Counted from the stretch's first letter, positions 1 to 7,401 are shown. The stretch is 11,185 nucleotides of DNA from Puniceicoccales bacterium (GCA_031260015.1 JAIRKR010000060.1:1-11185), one strand, 5' to 3'. Program-made: numbers and translations. The notes: generated by a model from the letters alone, not told the origin.

Positions 1-261
1 CGTCAGCGATAATAGAGCCCTTCTGTCAACAGAGCCGTAATCCCGTTCCAGCATAGCTTGTAATTGTTGAAGCTCATTACTTTGTTTTGGCGAAGATGGC
101 GTGCATGTAAACCAGTTGCAAAATTGTTGGAATAGCGTTTTTGCCGATGCTTTACCATTGGAATCTAGTACGAGGTGACGATTTCCTAAACCTTTTTGTT
201 GTAGATTTTGCAACTGGCTAAGCAGTTGCTCGCTATTAAGTGATGTTCCACCAATGCTCAT
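1..261 (-). CDS. Unrecognised protein, N-terminal 87 residues (gene continues past the left edge)
   Basis: On the minus strand an ATG at 261-259 opens a frame with no stop to the edge of the window, giving 87 codons. A good ribosome binding site (AAGGA, about 8 bases before the ATG) supports the start. The peptide begins MSIGGTSLNSEQLLSQLQ and is rich in Gln, Ser and Leu. It has a short Gln-rich amphipathic-looking segment (about residues 11-24), a segment with two Cys around a Trp-Phe pair (about 53-58), and a second Gln-rich helix-like stretch (about 66-75). It has no signal peptide, membrane segment or enzyme motif. I do not recognise the family. The polar, Ser/Gln-rich start could suit a secreted or structural protein, but that is only a guess. 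The frame is clean and the codon use resembles the neighbours, so I think it is a real gene. Confidence 0.7.
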   Translation of the reverse strand, partial: MSIGGTSLNSEQLLSQLQNLQQKGLGNRHLVLDSNGKASAKTLFQQFCNWFTCTPSSPKQSNELQQLQAMLERDYGSVDRRALLSLT

Positions 262-500
262 GGAGAATTCCTTTTTATTTTATTTGTTAAAATCTTTCAA
301 AGCAAGCATATTTTGAGCCAGAAGGTCCTTAAAAATAAATGTCCCTGAGAATTCAGCAAACGTAAAAGCAGCTTCCGGATGACTACTTTGGCAGCATCTA
401 ACCTTAGGAAACAATACTTACGGTCGTTAGACTAGGCAGAACATTACTTTATATCTATTCGACAGAAACAGAATACCTATTTTGTCCGCACAGCCTGTTT

Positions 501-529
501 GTTTTTGCTAAACTCGCTTTTGCAAACTC
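501..529. repeat. Imperfect tandem duplication of about 15 bp in the gap after the STAS gene
   Basis: Two adjacent copies, GTTTTTGCTAAACTC (501-515) and GCTTTTGCAAACTC (516-529), differ by one substitution and one indel. They lie just beyond the stop of the STAS gene, within the gene-free stretch 262-537. I see no GC-rich hairpin with a T-run in that gap, and no strong promoter for the gene at the left edge. The copies may be a simple slippage product. Confidence 0.4.
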
Positions 530-537
530 TTCGGTGA

Positions 538-882
538 TTATTTCTTGGGATGAAAACAATTGAGCCCTTCCAAAACACTATCGTAGGCTGGGAAAAGTTC
601 TATAAATCCGGAAATTTGAAATATTTGCCGCACGTGCTCATTCATGTGAGCGACGGCGATCTTTCCAAAGTCTTTCTTGACTTGTTTTGCCATTTTGAGC
701 AGAATACGCAATCCGGCACTGCTAATGTACTCGAGTTGTGTACAATCAATTAAAATATTTTTCTCTTGGCTTGCGATCAGTTTTTCACAAATGGCTTCCA
801 TTTTTGATGTGTTCGAAGCATCAGAACGACCCTTAAGCGTTAAAATCATAATACCTTCCAATTTATTGAGTCCGACTTCCAT
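538..882 (-). CDS. STAS-domain anti-sigma factor antagonist (SpoIIAA/RsbV type)
   Basis: This single-domain protein of 114 residues spans the whole STAS fold. In partner-switching systems such proteins bind an anti-sigma kinase and free a sigma factor or other target, and phosphorylation of a Ser turns them off. The hallmark is the stretch LIDCTQLEYISSAGLRILL. Its paired Ser (residues 54-55 from the chosen start) sits where SpoIIAA and RsbV are phosphorylated. The later GFIELFPAYDS matches the end of the fold. I chose ATG at 882 over a TTG four codons upstream (894) because GGA lies 7 bases before the ATG, whereas the TTG has no well-placed ribosome binding site. No anti-sigma kinase or PP2C phosphatase is adjacent, so its partners must be elsewhere. 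It is divergent from the LptE-like gene with under 50 bp between them. The family is secure; the regulated target is unknown. Confidence 0.88.
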   Translation of the reverse strand: MEVGLNKLEGIMILTLKGRSDASNTSKMEAICEKLIASQEKNILIDCTQLEYISSAGLRILLKMAKQVKKDFGKIAVAHMNEHVRQIFQISGFIELFPAYDSVLEGLNCFHPKK

Positions 883-929
883 CTTTTTATCCAATCTTTT
901 TTATTGCATATGCTTGATTAAAAGGATAC

Positions 930-1496
930 ATGTTGTTTAAGGAAATGGCAAGTGAAAAGTTAATGAAGGTAGTTTTCTTGTATTTCAAGCATATTTGTAC
1001 GTGGAGTTTTATGGGCATCCTACTGTCTATGGGGGGATGTTCACGCTATCATCTAGGTTTTCCGGTCAATCGTGCTTCATTTAGGACGATTTACGTAGCG
1101 CCAGCGGTCAATAAAGCCTTTGTGTCGCAGGCTCAGAGTACATTGACGCGTCAAGTGCGCGAAGAAATCTTACGTAATGGTTATCTAAAGTTGTTGAGAA
1201 AGAGTGAGGCGGATGTAGCTCTGGAAATGACGATTGTTAAATATGGGAGGTCCATTGGAGCCGTTTACGAATCGGATCCCGACGCTGCAAAAACACTTTC
1301 GCTGAATTTGACGGTATTGTGCTCATTAAAAAACACGAAGAAAGGTTGTTATCTTTTTAGGGATCAATCCGTAAGTTATTCTCTCAGTATTTCTGCCAAC
1401 GACTACGCCCAATGCATTGAGTATCAACGCTTGCCACAATTAACTCGCGAAGTTGCCAAAAAGATCGTGCTGTTGATCGAGAATACAGATGCTTAA
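930..1496 (+). CDS. lptE: LptE-like LPS-assembly lipoprotein
   Basis: This predicted outer-membrane lipoprotein has up to 188 residues. LptE plugs the LptD barrel that inserts lipopolysaccharide into the outer leaflet. A hydrophobic stretch (about residues 26-36) ends in LLSMGGC, a lipobox-like site with Cys37. Met at -3 is unusual for signal peptidase II. After the Cys comes SRYHLGFPV, the Tyr-x-Leu-Gly pattern typical of LptE right after the lipidated Cys, then a strand (FRTIYVAPAVN) and a helix (TLTRQVREEILRNGY) in the family order. The start is uncertain: ATG at 930 has AGGA only 3 bases away, ATG at 945 also has AAGGA but too close, and ATG at 963 would give a compact signal sequence starting MKVVFLYF. 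The gene overlaps rpe by 8 bp, so the two are probably translationally coupled. A generic lipoprotein with a similar fold cannot be excluded. Confidence 0.7.
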   Translation: MLFKEMASEKLMKVVFLYFKHICTWSFMGILLSMGGCSRYHLGFPVNRASFRTIYVAPAVNKAFVSQAQSTLTRQVREEILRNGYLKLLRKSEADVALEMTIVKYGRSIGAVYESDPDAAKTLSLNLTVLCSLKNTKKGCYLFRDQSVSYSLSISANDYAQCIEYQRLPQLTREVAKKIVLLIENTDA

Positions 1497-2136
1497 ATCC
1501 CCTGCAGTTGAATGGTTACCTTCAATTTTAGCGGCAGATCCATTGGATTTGCGTAACGCGGTTGAAAAAGTGGTTCGATCGGGGATCAAACAAATTCATC
1601 TCGACATTATGGATGGTCACTTTGTTCCCAACATTAGTTTTGGGCCTCAATTTGCAGAAAATGTGCACGGAACCTACCCTTCATTGTTCCTAGACGTCCA
1701 CTTGATGCTCACACGACCAGATGATTTTATCGACCCATTTTTAGAGGCTGGAGCAGGTAGAATTGTATTACATGCGGAACTGAGCAAAAGGATTGTAACC
1801 CGTTCGTTAAAACAATTGAGAAATGCTGCTTGCTTAACCGGGTTGGCAATTAATCCCGCAACGAACGTGGACGTTTTGTTTCCCTATTTGGAGAATTGGG
1901 CCATTGACCGTGTGCTGATCATGAGTGTCCATCCGGGCTTTAGCGGTCAAGAATTTATTACTTCTGTTTTACCGAAAGTGAAAATGTTGAAGATGAGATA
2001 CCCAGATATAACACTTTGTATGGATGGCGGTATCAATTCAGAAACGGCTACCCAAGGTTTTGCTTATGGAGCAAGGTCTTTCGTTGTGGGCGCTAGTTTC
2101 TTTCAAGGACAACTTGCCCAAGAAACTTATGCCTAA
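1489..2136 (+). CDS. rpe: Ribulose-phosphate 3-epimerase
   Basis: This 215-residue cytosolic TIM-barrel enzyme interconverts ribulose 5-phosphate and xylulose 5-phosphate in the pentose phosphate pathway. All hallmarks are present: PSILAAD at the start (Ser12), HLDIMDGHFVPN (His37, Asp39, Asp42), DVHLM (His71), MSVHPGFSGQ (Met145, His148), CMDGGIN (Asp179) and the phosphate-binding VGASFF (198-205). His37, Asp39, His71 and Asp179 are the expected metal ligands, with Asp39 and Asp179 as the acid/base pair, so the enzyme should be active. The protein stops about ten residues earlier than many homologues, shortening the last helix beyond the phosphate loop. The ATG lies inside the end of the lipoprotein gene (ATGCTTAA junction), which fits coupled translation. 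Pairing of this gene with an envelope lipoprotein has no obvious metabolic logic. Confidence 0.96.
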   Translation: MLKSPAVEWLPSILAADPLDLRNAVEKVVRSGIKQIHLDIMDGHFVPNISFGPQFAENVHGTYPSLFLDVHLMLTRPDDFIDPFLEAGAGRIVLHAELSKRIVTRSLKQLRNAACLTGLAINPATNVDVLFPYLENWAIDRVLIMSVHPGFSGQEFITSVLPKVKMLKMRYPDITLCMDGGINSETATQGFAYGARSFVVGASFFQGQLAQETYA

Positions 2137-2159
2137 ATGCAAAACATCCTTGTCGTTTG

Positions 2160-2175
2160 GGTGAAAAATTTTACC
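2160..2175 (+). terminator. Weak hairpin in the rpe/xerD convergent gap
   Basis: GGTGAAAAATTTTACC folds on the plus strand into a 6-7 bp stem with one G-U pair, 24 bases after the rpe stop. It is AT-rich and lacks a T-run after it, so it would be a poor intrinsic terminator. It is the only hairpin I see in the 124-bp gap between the convergent rpe and xerD genes. Confidence 0.2.
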
Positions 2176-2260
2176 ATTGCGTGTAAAATAAAGTAAGTCG
2201 AAGATCCACTTGGGAACAAATGAGCCGTTAGAAGCGTTTGTGGAAGTTGATTTATTCACG

Positions 2261-3211
2261 CTATTTACCCTTATCCGATTGCGTGTCGGCAGCATTTTTT
2301 GCCTGTTCATTTTTTTGTTGGAGCGTATCTTCAAAAGCTCTCGGGTGATATTTTTTGTAGGCTTCCTGCAAATGGATTGGATTTAATTGCGTGTACAGTT
2401 GGGTGGTTGCAATATCACTGTGGCCCAACATGGTTTGAATGCTACGTAGGTCGGCTCCGTGGATAAGCAGATGCGTGGCAAAAGAATGGCGAAGCAGATG
2501 TGGCTTTACATTTTTTGCTAATTTTGCGTCTTTGGTATACCGTTTCAAATGTAGCCAAAATGTTTTGCGCGATAGGGGTCGTCCATTTTGGCTAATGAAA
2601 ACAGCATTATTTGTTTTTGATTTCTGCAGTTTGGGACGTCCGTAAACGAGATAGTGCTGCAGATGCGTTTTTGCGACGGCACCTATGGGAACCAGCCGTT
2701 CTTTGCTCCCTTTCCCGTAAACTTTAATGAAATTTTCATCCAAAAATAAATTTTGCAGGACCAAATTGCACAATTCGGATACACGTAATCCACATGCATA
2801 CATTACGGAAATCATAGCTCGGTCGCGTAACCCCTGCGGATGTGACAACCTCATGCTTCCCTGCAGAGTTTCGATTTCATCCACGGACAATGTATCCGGC
2901 AACAAGCGTTTTAGCAGAGGATTTACTATATGTTGTAGAGGATTTTTCTCCAAAACGTGTACCCTGATGAGGTATTCGAAAAATTGACGAACGCTCGTAA
3001 TTTTTCTGGCCCGTGAGCTTGCTTTTAAGTGTAACAAATCTGACAGCCAACCATCGATGATCGTTTTGTCAATTTGGTTAAAATTGCAGACCGTCTCGGG
3101 TAAAGTTTTTATGAAATGTTGTAAATCGTAAGTGTAAGATTGCAATGTATTTTTAGAGAGCCCTTTTTCTAAACTTAGATACCCAATGAATGATTGCAAT
3201 TCGGACTGCAA
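2261..3211 (-). CDS. xerD: XerD-type tyrosine site-specific recombinase
   Basis: This 316-residue tyrosine recombinase belongs to the Xer group that resolves chromosome dimers at dif together with a partner recombinase and FtsK. The N-terminal SAM-like domain (FIGYLSLEKGLSKNTLQSY) precedes the catalytic domain. With numbering from the chosen start, the catalytic set is complete: Arg143 (GLRVSEL), Lys167 (GKGSKERLVP), His238 and Arg241 (HLLRHSFATHLL), His264 (MLGHSD) and Tyr273 (QLYTQL). The HPRA motif follows, then an extra charged tail of about 25 residues rich in Lys, Gln and Asp. The frame is open upstream into the symporter gene, but Xer proteins normally start about ten residues before FIGYL. 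I therefore chose TTG at 3211, which has AGG 6 bases before it and lies 7 bp after the symporter stop. GTG at 3253 is an alternative. XerC is possible, but the sequence around His264 (LGHSDIATTQ) looks more like XerD. Confidence 0.87.
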   Translation of the reverse strand: MQSELQSFIGYLSLEKGLSKNTLQSYTYDLQHFIKTLPETVCNFNQIDKTIIDGWLSDLLHLKASSRARKITSVRQFFEYLIRVHVLEKNPLQHIVNPLLKRLLPDTLSVDEIETLQGSMRLSHPQGLRDRAMISVMYACGLRVSELCNLVLQNLFLDENFIKVYGKGSKERLVPIGAVAKTHLQHYLVYGRPKLQKSKTNNAVFISQNGRPLSRKTFWLHLKRYTKDAKLAKNVKPHLLRHSFATHLLIHGADLRSIQTMLGHSDIATTQLYTQLNPIHLQEAYKKYHPRAFEDTLQQKNEQAKNAADTQSDKGK

Positions 3212-3218
3212 TGCATGC

Positions 3219-4514
3219 CTAACATTCGGGGTAAGCTGTGCTTTCTCCTTCACTGCGTGCAATAATAATGGTACCACAAGTATCGTTAAAAACATTAATG
3301 GCCGTTCGAAGCATATCCAAGAAACGTTCGACGACCCAAATGACACTAACGGATTCCACGGGGAGTCCAACGGAACTTAGAATCATCGTGATGGCAATGA
3401 GGCCGGAAGCGGGGATGCCCGCCACGCCTACAGACGTTAGAAGCGACATCAGTACTACGGTAAGTTGATCAAATATGTCGAATTGGATTCCCCAGGTGAC
3501 TTGGTATAACTGTGCGATGAATAAAACAACAACGCATTCGTACAAAGCGGTGCCACTCATATTGATGGTGATGCCCAATGGAAGCGTGAATCTTGCCGTC
3601 TTTGGAGAAACCTGGGCAACATTTTCCACATGTTCAAGCGCAAGTGGGAGGACGGCTGCGGAGGAAGCTGTTGAAAAAGCCATTAGGGTGACCGGCATCA
3701 TGGCTTTATAATGAGCCCAAGGCTTTATTTTTCCAACAAATTTCAGTAACAGAAATAAAAAGACAAAATAATAAAGAGCAAAGCCGCAGAGGATGGTTAC
3801 GACGAACCACAATAACGGTTTGATAAGTTCAACACCGGTATTGAGAAAAATAGGTGTAACGAGGCCGAAGACGCCTATGGGGGCGAAGGCTATGACGATG
3901 CGTGTGATGTTGCGGACGATTTGCTGTATACCTTCCCATAATTTCCATTGAACTTTCCTCAAATCGTCGGGTAGATGTCCGATGAAAAATCCAAATAATA
4001 AGCTGAAAACAATAAGTCCTAAAATTTGTGTGTTGTCCATTGCAGCCGATAAAATGTTTTGCGGGAGCAGTCGCAGAATAAAGTTTGAAAATTTAGCCGT
4101 TTCAATTTTATTGATGCCCACAAAATCGCCGGGAAGTATGTTGGCTTGTCCTAAAATCTTTGCAGCCAAGTCCGGATGCGTAAGCCCCGGTTTTAATACG
4201 TTCGTAACCCATAGGCCTAGGATGACAGCCACAAAACATGTGAGAAAATAAAATAGAAAAGTTTTGAGTCCCAATCGCCGAAATTCCGACTGAGAACCAA
4301 AACTCATAATACCGCAAATAAGGGACGAAGTTATGAGTGGAACGACCAACATTTTGAGTGCATTCATGAACAGTTTCCCAGTAAGCTCACACAATCCCAT
4401 GCATTGATGTGTAAAGATAGAATCTTCTAAGTTCAACATGCGCAAGCCGATGACTACAAAAATGCTAACAAGCAACGCACCCAAAACACCCCACCGCCGG
4501 TAGAATTTTCTCAT
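3219..4514 (-). CDS. Dicarboxylate/amino-acid:cation symporter (SLC1/DAACS family)
   Basis: This 431-residue inner-membrane transporter of the GltP/DctA/EAAT family takes up acidic amino acids or C4-dicarboxylates with Na+ or H+. It has eight membrane helices plus two re-entrant hairpins. The Ser-rich hairpin-1 motif (FSTASSAAVLP, 280-290), NMSGTALYE in helix 7 (318-326), the hairpin-2 motif AGIPASG and helix 8 (DMLRTAINVFND, 400-411) are all visible. Helix 8 keeps Asp400, Arg403, Thr404 and Asn407. The Arg is the residue that favours substrates with a side-chain carboxylate. The usual NMDGT reads NMSGT here (Ser320). I chose ATG at 4514, which gives the expected short cytosolic start MRKFYRRWGVLGALL. 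An upstream ATG at 4631 would add 39 Cys- and Lys-rich residues unlike the family. Neither start has a strong ribosome binding site. xerD follows 7 bp downstream and is probably co-transcribed. The exact substrate is unknown. Confidence 0.9.
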   Translation of the reverse strand: MRKFYRRWGVLGALLVSIFVVIGLRMLNLEDSIFTHQCMGLCELTGKLFMNALKMLVVPLITSSLICGIMSFGSQSEFRRLGLKTFLFYFLTCFVAVILGLWVTNVLKPGLTHPDLAAKILGQANILPGDFVGINKIETAKFSNFILRLLPQNILSAAMDNTQILGLIVFSLLFGFFIGHLPDDLRKVQWKLWEGIQQIVRNITRIVIAFAPIGVFGLVTPIFLNTGVELIKPLLWFVVTILCGFALYYFVFLFLLLKFVGKIKPWAHYKAMMPVTLMAFSTASSAAVLPLALEHVENVAQVSPKTARFTLPLGITINMSGTALYECVVVLFIAQLYQVTWGIQFDIFDQLTVVLMSLLTSVGVAGIPASGLIAITMILSSVGLPVESVSVIWVVERFLDMLRTAINVFNDTCGTIIIARSEGESTAYPEC

Positions 4515-4703
4515 GAGTGTTGTTTTTAGTTGGATTCTTATGTGCCGACAATGTTTTTGTGGGAAATTTTTGGTATATTTGCGGTAATCTTGGCAGCTGC
4601 AGCACAATTTGATTTCAAACCCTGTTCTCATGCTTTAAGTGTTACCGATCGAATAAAGCCATAAAACATTGTCATGGGAAAAAATATTTATTAGAAGAGG
4701 GCA

Positions 4704-6566
4704 ATGAACATTCATGTGTTGCCAGAGCAAATTGCAAATCAAATTGCGGCGGGAGAAGTGATTGAAAGGCCCGCAAACGTGGTGAAGGAATTGTTGGAGA
4801 ACAGTTTAGATGCCGATGCAAAAACGATTGATATTCAATTTCGTAAGGGTGGGAGTTCGTACATTTGCGTAAGCGATGATGGTAAGGGGATGGACGAACA
4901 AGATGCGCATTTGTGTTTTACACGACACGCCACCAGCAAATTGAAACGGTTAGAGGATTTATACGCATTGCACTCTTTTGGCTTTAGAGGGGAAGCTCTA
5001 CCTTCGATTGCCAGTATTTCGAAAACAACTTTGCGCACTTGCGATAACGATCATCTCGTGGGGACAGAAATAGAATTGGTGGGTGGAGAAGTACGTTCAA
5101 AAAATCTTTGTACACGTATGCGAGGAAGTACTTTTACGGTGGAACAATTATTTTTTAACATACCGGTTCGGCGTAAATTTCTGAAATCAGAATCCACGGA
5201 GAGTGCCCACATCGTCAATAGCGTTCGATTATACGCCTTAGCTTACCCGGATGTACATTTTACGCTTACCGAAGATTTTCGACAAATTTTTTCATCCCCA
5301 ACCTGCGTCTCTTTGGAGGAACGGGTCGATGAAATTTGGCCTCGTCGTGCGTGCAAGCATTGGATCTCTCTCAAATTTGATAAAAATGCAGTCTCCATTT
5401 CGGGGTTAATTTGCCCTCCGGGTTATGGCTATGCGGGGGCCCAAGAAGTTTACATTTTTTTAAATAAGAGACCGATTGCGAGTCTATGTTTGTTGGGCAT
5501 TATTCGCGAATGTTACCGAACTTATTTACCTCCCAAAACCTATCCTGCGGTTTTTCTATTTATTCGTCTACCGGAAGCAGATGTGGACATTAACGTGCAT
5601 CCAGCAAAAAGAGAAGTACGATTTAAAAACGAACAAATTTTACGGCAATACGTATTTGAAGCCTTATCAACGGCATTGCAGGCACACGTAAAAACCGTGG
5701 AAAGCGTATCTGTTGTACCGCAGGAGAAAGAAGTACAAGGGACATGCAACGCAGCTGTTATGGATAAACCTTTTGGGGCTTCTGCCCCCTCCCAATGGGT
5801 GTGCAGCGAACAAGAGGCAACAGAAAACGCGATGGAGGGCAATAATTTACAAAATGTTGAAGATTTTTTACAACTTGACGCTAAAGCGCATCATTGGGAG
5901 ATTGAAACAATAACCGAACAAGATGGCGCAAAAGAACAGTGGAATGAGGAAAAAATTCAACAAGATATCGTCAAAGACAGTAATCTGTCACATCTTACAT
6001 TTTTGAGCGTCTGGCAAAGACGTTATGCATTGTATGAAAATAAGACTTATTTACTTTTTTTTGACTGTAAAGCCGCATGTGCGCGTGTCTGCTTTGAAAA
6101 ATCGCTGTCCCAGCTACAACAACGAACATTGTATTTGCAGAACCTTTTATTGCCGCATACATTTACCTTATCCCCTTTGCAATCGGTATCCTTAAAGCGT
6201 AATTTAGGATTCTTAAATGAGCAAAAAATTTGTTCTCTCAGGCATTTGAACGAAAATCAATTTTTATTGGATGCGCTACCCCAGTGTATCGACGTGAATA
6301 AAGCAAATTTATTTGTGGAAAACCTATTGCTTGAATTGGATAATTACGGAAAATTACAGGATCGCCTAACTTGGATCAATGACATCGCTTGCCTGTTGGC
6401 CAAGCAAGTATTTTTGTCAGAGCTCTCGGAGTCTAGAGTGGAATATTTCCGTCAAGAGTTAAGTCATTGCAACAACGTTGTAACGGATCCAGAAGGTAAT
6501 TTAATCTGGCATATTTTGTCCGTGAAGGATTTGGATCGTTTGAGTTTACGTGGGCAAAAGAGGTAA
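4704..6566 (+). CDS. mutL: DNA mismatch repair protein MutL (endonuclease motif degenerate)
   Basis: This is a 620-residue MutL, the ATP-driven matchmaker that links MutS at a mismatch to strand nicking and excision. The N-terminal GHKL ATPase is intact: ENSLDA with catalytic Glu32, SDDGKGM (Asp58), GFRGEAL (93-99), the GSTFTVEQLFFNIPVRRKF block, and DINVHPAKREVRF (295-307) with the conserved Lys302. An acidic, Gln-rich linker of low conservation (about 335-430) leads to the C-terminal dimerisation domain (about 430-615). There, DCKAACARVCFE (454-465) stands where nicking MutLs have DQHAxxERxxxE, and the CPHGRP motif near the end is replaced by DPEGNLIW. This protein therefore looks like a MutL without its own nicking activity. 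The start has a GAGG ribosome binding site and no sensible alternative. It is divergent from the symporter gene. No mutS or mutH is in view. Confidence 0.95.
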   Translation: MNIHVLPEQIANQIAAGEVIERPANVVKELLENSLDADAKTIDIQFRKGGSSYICVSDDGKGMDEQDAHLCFTRHATSKLKRLEDLYALHSFGFRGEALPSIASISKTTLRTCDNDHLVGTEIELVGGEVRSKNLCTRMRGSTFTVEQLFFNIPVRRKFLKSESTESAHIVNSVRLYALAYPDVHFTLTEDFRQIFSSPTCVSLEERVDEIWPRRACKHWISLKFDKNAVSISGLICPPGYGYAGAQEVYIFLNKRPIASLCLLGIIRECYRTYLPPKTYPAVFLFIRLPEADVDINVHPAKREVRFKNEQILRQYVFEALSTALQAHVKTVESVSVVPQEKEVQGTCNAAVMDKPFGASAPSQWVCSEQEATENAMEGNNLQNVEDFLQLDAKAHHWEIETITEQDGAKEQWNEEKIQQDIVKDSNLSHLTFLSVWQRRYALYENKTYLLFFDCKAACARVCFEKSLSQLQQRTLYLQNLLLPHTFTLSPLQSVSLKRNLGFLNEQKICSLRHLNENQFLLDALPQCIDVNKANLFVENLLLELDNYGKLQDRLTWINDIACLLAKQVFLSELSESRVEYFRQELSHCNNVVTDPEGNLIWHILSVKDLDRLSLRGQKR

Positions 6567-6600
6567 CATTTTATTTTTAGTTTGCACCATTTTAAGTTTG

Positions 6601-6614
6601 TACGCAAGTGCGTA
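6601..6614. repeat. Perfect 14-bp palindrome after mutL
   Basis: TACGCAAGTGCGTA is a perfect inverted repeat (5-bp stem with a 4-base loop as RNA), 34 bases after the mutL stop. No T-run follows, so it is not a classical terminator. It might protect the 3' end of the mRNA or bind a protein. Confidence 0.35.
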
Positions 6615-6676
6615 TGTAGTCTAGCCGAGAGAATCATTTGGTAAAAAAGTATACCGAAGAGAGAGTAGAGAATAAC

Positions 6677-6702
6677 AAAAAAGGCCTGCCTTAGGGCAAG
6701 CC
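6677..6702 (-). terminator. Intrinsic terminator of the beta-barrel gene
   Basis: Read on the minus strand, GGCTTGCC, loop CTAA, GGCAGGCC forms an 8-bp stem with one G-U pair, immediately followed by six T. It lies 27-52 bases after the stop of the barrel gene. This is a textbook Rho-independent terminator. On the plus strand the same stem has a C-A mismatch and a broken T-run, so it would act only weakly on mutL transcripts. Confidence 0.88.
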
Positions 6703-6728
6703 AATTTTGTTGTGCTTAACAACCGATA

Positions 6729-7322
6729 TTAGAAGTTATAGCGTAATCCTGCTTCAAGCGAGTGACAGAATGGAGTTTTGACAGATTGATTATTAGTTTT
6801 AACTTTAGCCGTGTTAAACAATCTGTAACCTGCTTCAACGGTCCAGTTTTCGTTAATATCATATCCCAACCCGGCTACAATTTGCCATGCAAACACCGTT
6901 TTAGCGGTATCTACTTTGGTGGTTTTGTCATGAACAGCGAACTTGGCTACACCCAAACCTGCTCCAACGTACAAGGCAACTTCTTCGGTCAAAGCGTAGT
7001 CGTAGTAAACGTTGACCATACCTGCCAAGGCATTGAACTTATCCATGCGAGTAATATCTACTACCGGATTCGTGCTTCCCTTGATTTTAGCCTGACGGTA
7101 GGAGACTTCTAACCCCAAACGCCATGCGTCGTAGGAAACACCGAATTCTATGGCACCTGTACCACCATTTTTGTATTTGACATTATCCCTGTTTCCAGGT
7201 TTTACAAATCCACCTTTAACGGCCACATATGGGTTAAAGGAAGAAGCAACATCCGCTGCAAACAAACTTCCTGCTTCGATTGCCAAAGCACTTAATGCGA
7301 TTTTGAATAATTTCTTGTTCAT
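6729..7322 (-). CDS. Small outer-membrane beta-barrel protein (opacity/OmpA-like, 8 strands expected)
   Basis: This 197-residue protein starts with a clear signal peptide: MNKKLFK, a hydrophobic core, and a likely cut after SLFA (residue ~22), leaving about 175 residues. That size suits an eight-stranded barrel. The mature part alternates polar and hydrophobic residues in strands such as PYVAVKGGFVK, AIEFGVSYDAWRLGLEVSY, VNVYYDYAL, VALYVGAGLGVAKF, WQIVAGLGYDINENWTVEAGYRLF and HSLEAGLRYNF, and ends in Phe, the signal read by the BAM insertion machinery. Gly-Leu-Gly-Tyr-Asp followed by Trp-x-x-Glu-x-Gly-Tyr-Arg is typical of opacity-type surface proteins. I chose ATG at 7322. A frame-open ATG 15 codons earlier would put a Lys-rich leader before the signal peptide. 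A promoter of its own and a strong terminator suggest it is a monocistronic, well-expressed envelope protein. Ligand or role is unknown. Confidence 0.85.
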   Translation of the reverse strand: MNKKLFKIALSALAIEAGSLFAADVASSFNPYVAVKGGFVKPGNRDNVKYKNGGTGAIEFGVSYDAWRLGLEVSYRQAKIKGSTNPVVDITRMDKFNALAGMVNVYYDYALTEEVALYVGAGLGVAKFAVHDKTTKVDTAKTVFAWQIVAGLGYDINENWTVEAGYRLFNTAKVKTNNQSVKTPFCHSLEAGLRYNF

Positions 7323-7372
7323 TTTTTTTCTTATCTTTAGGTTTTTTGCTCCTTTTATAAGAAGCACTTATC

Positions 7373-7401
7373 ATTAACCAACATTCGCAATAAAAAGTCA
7401 A
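7373..7401 (-). promoter_or_regulatory. Sigma-70-like promoter of the beta-barrel gene
   Basis: On the minus strand, TTGACT (7401-7396) and GTTAAT (7378-7373) are separated by 17 bp. They match the sigma-70 boxes at 5 and 4 of 6 positions and lie about 50 bp before the barrel start codon. The -35 box falls inside the hairpin at 7392-7412. Confidence 0.5.

Noticed and set aside
262..537. tRNA or small RNA in the gap left of the STAS gene
   Set aside because: No T-loop motif, cloverleaf pairing or terminator could be found.
2038..2334. A minus-strand frame of 98 codons across the ends of rpe and xerD
   Set aside because: It overlaps conserved coding sequence of both genes, lies in the gap between convergent genes, and shows no domain.
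3212..3370. N-terminal extension of xerD to the first in-frame start at 3370
   Set aside because: It would overlap the conserved helix 8 of the symporter by about 150 bp and adds residues unlike any Xer protein.
4515..4631. A 39-residue N-terminal extension of the symporter
   Set aside because: The residues are Cys- and Lys-rich, do not resemble the family, and have no ribosome binding site.
4515..4703. Promoters for mutL and the symporter in their divergent gap
   Set aside because: I found no pair of boxes with acceptable spacing and match on either strand, so I did not report one.
5540..5842. A minus-strand frame of 100 codons inside mutL
   Set aside because: It is antisense to conserved mutL sequence, including NVHPAKREVRF, and shows no domain of its own.
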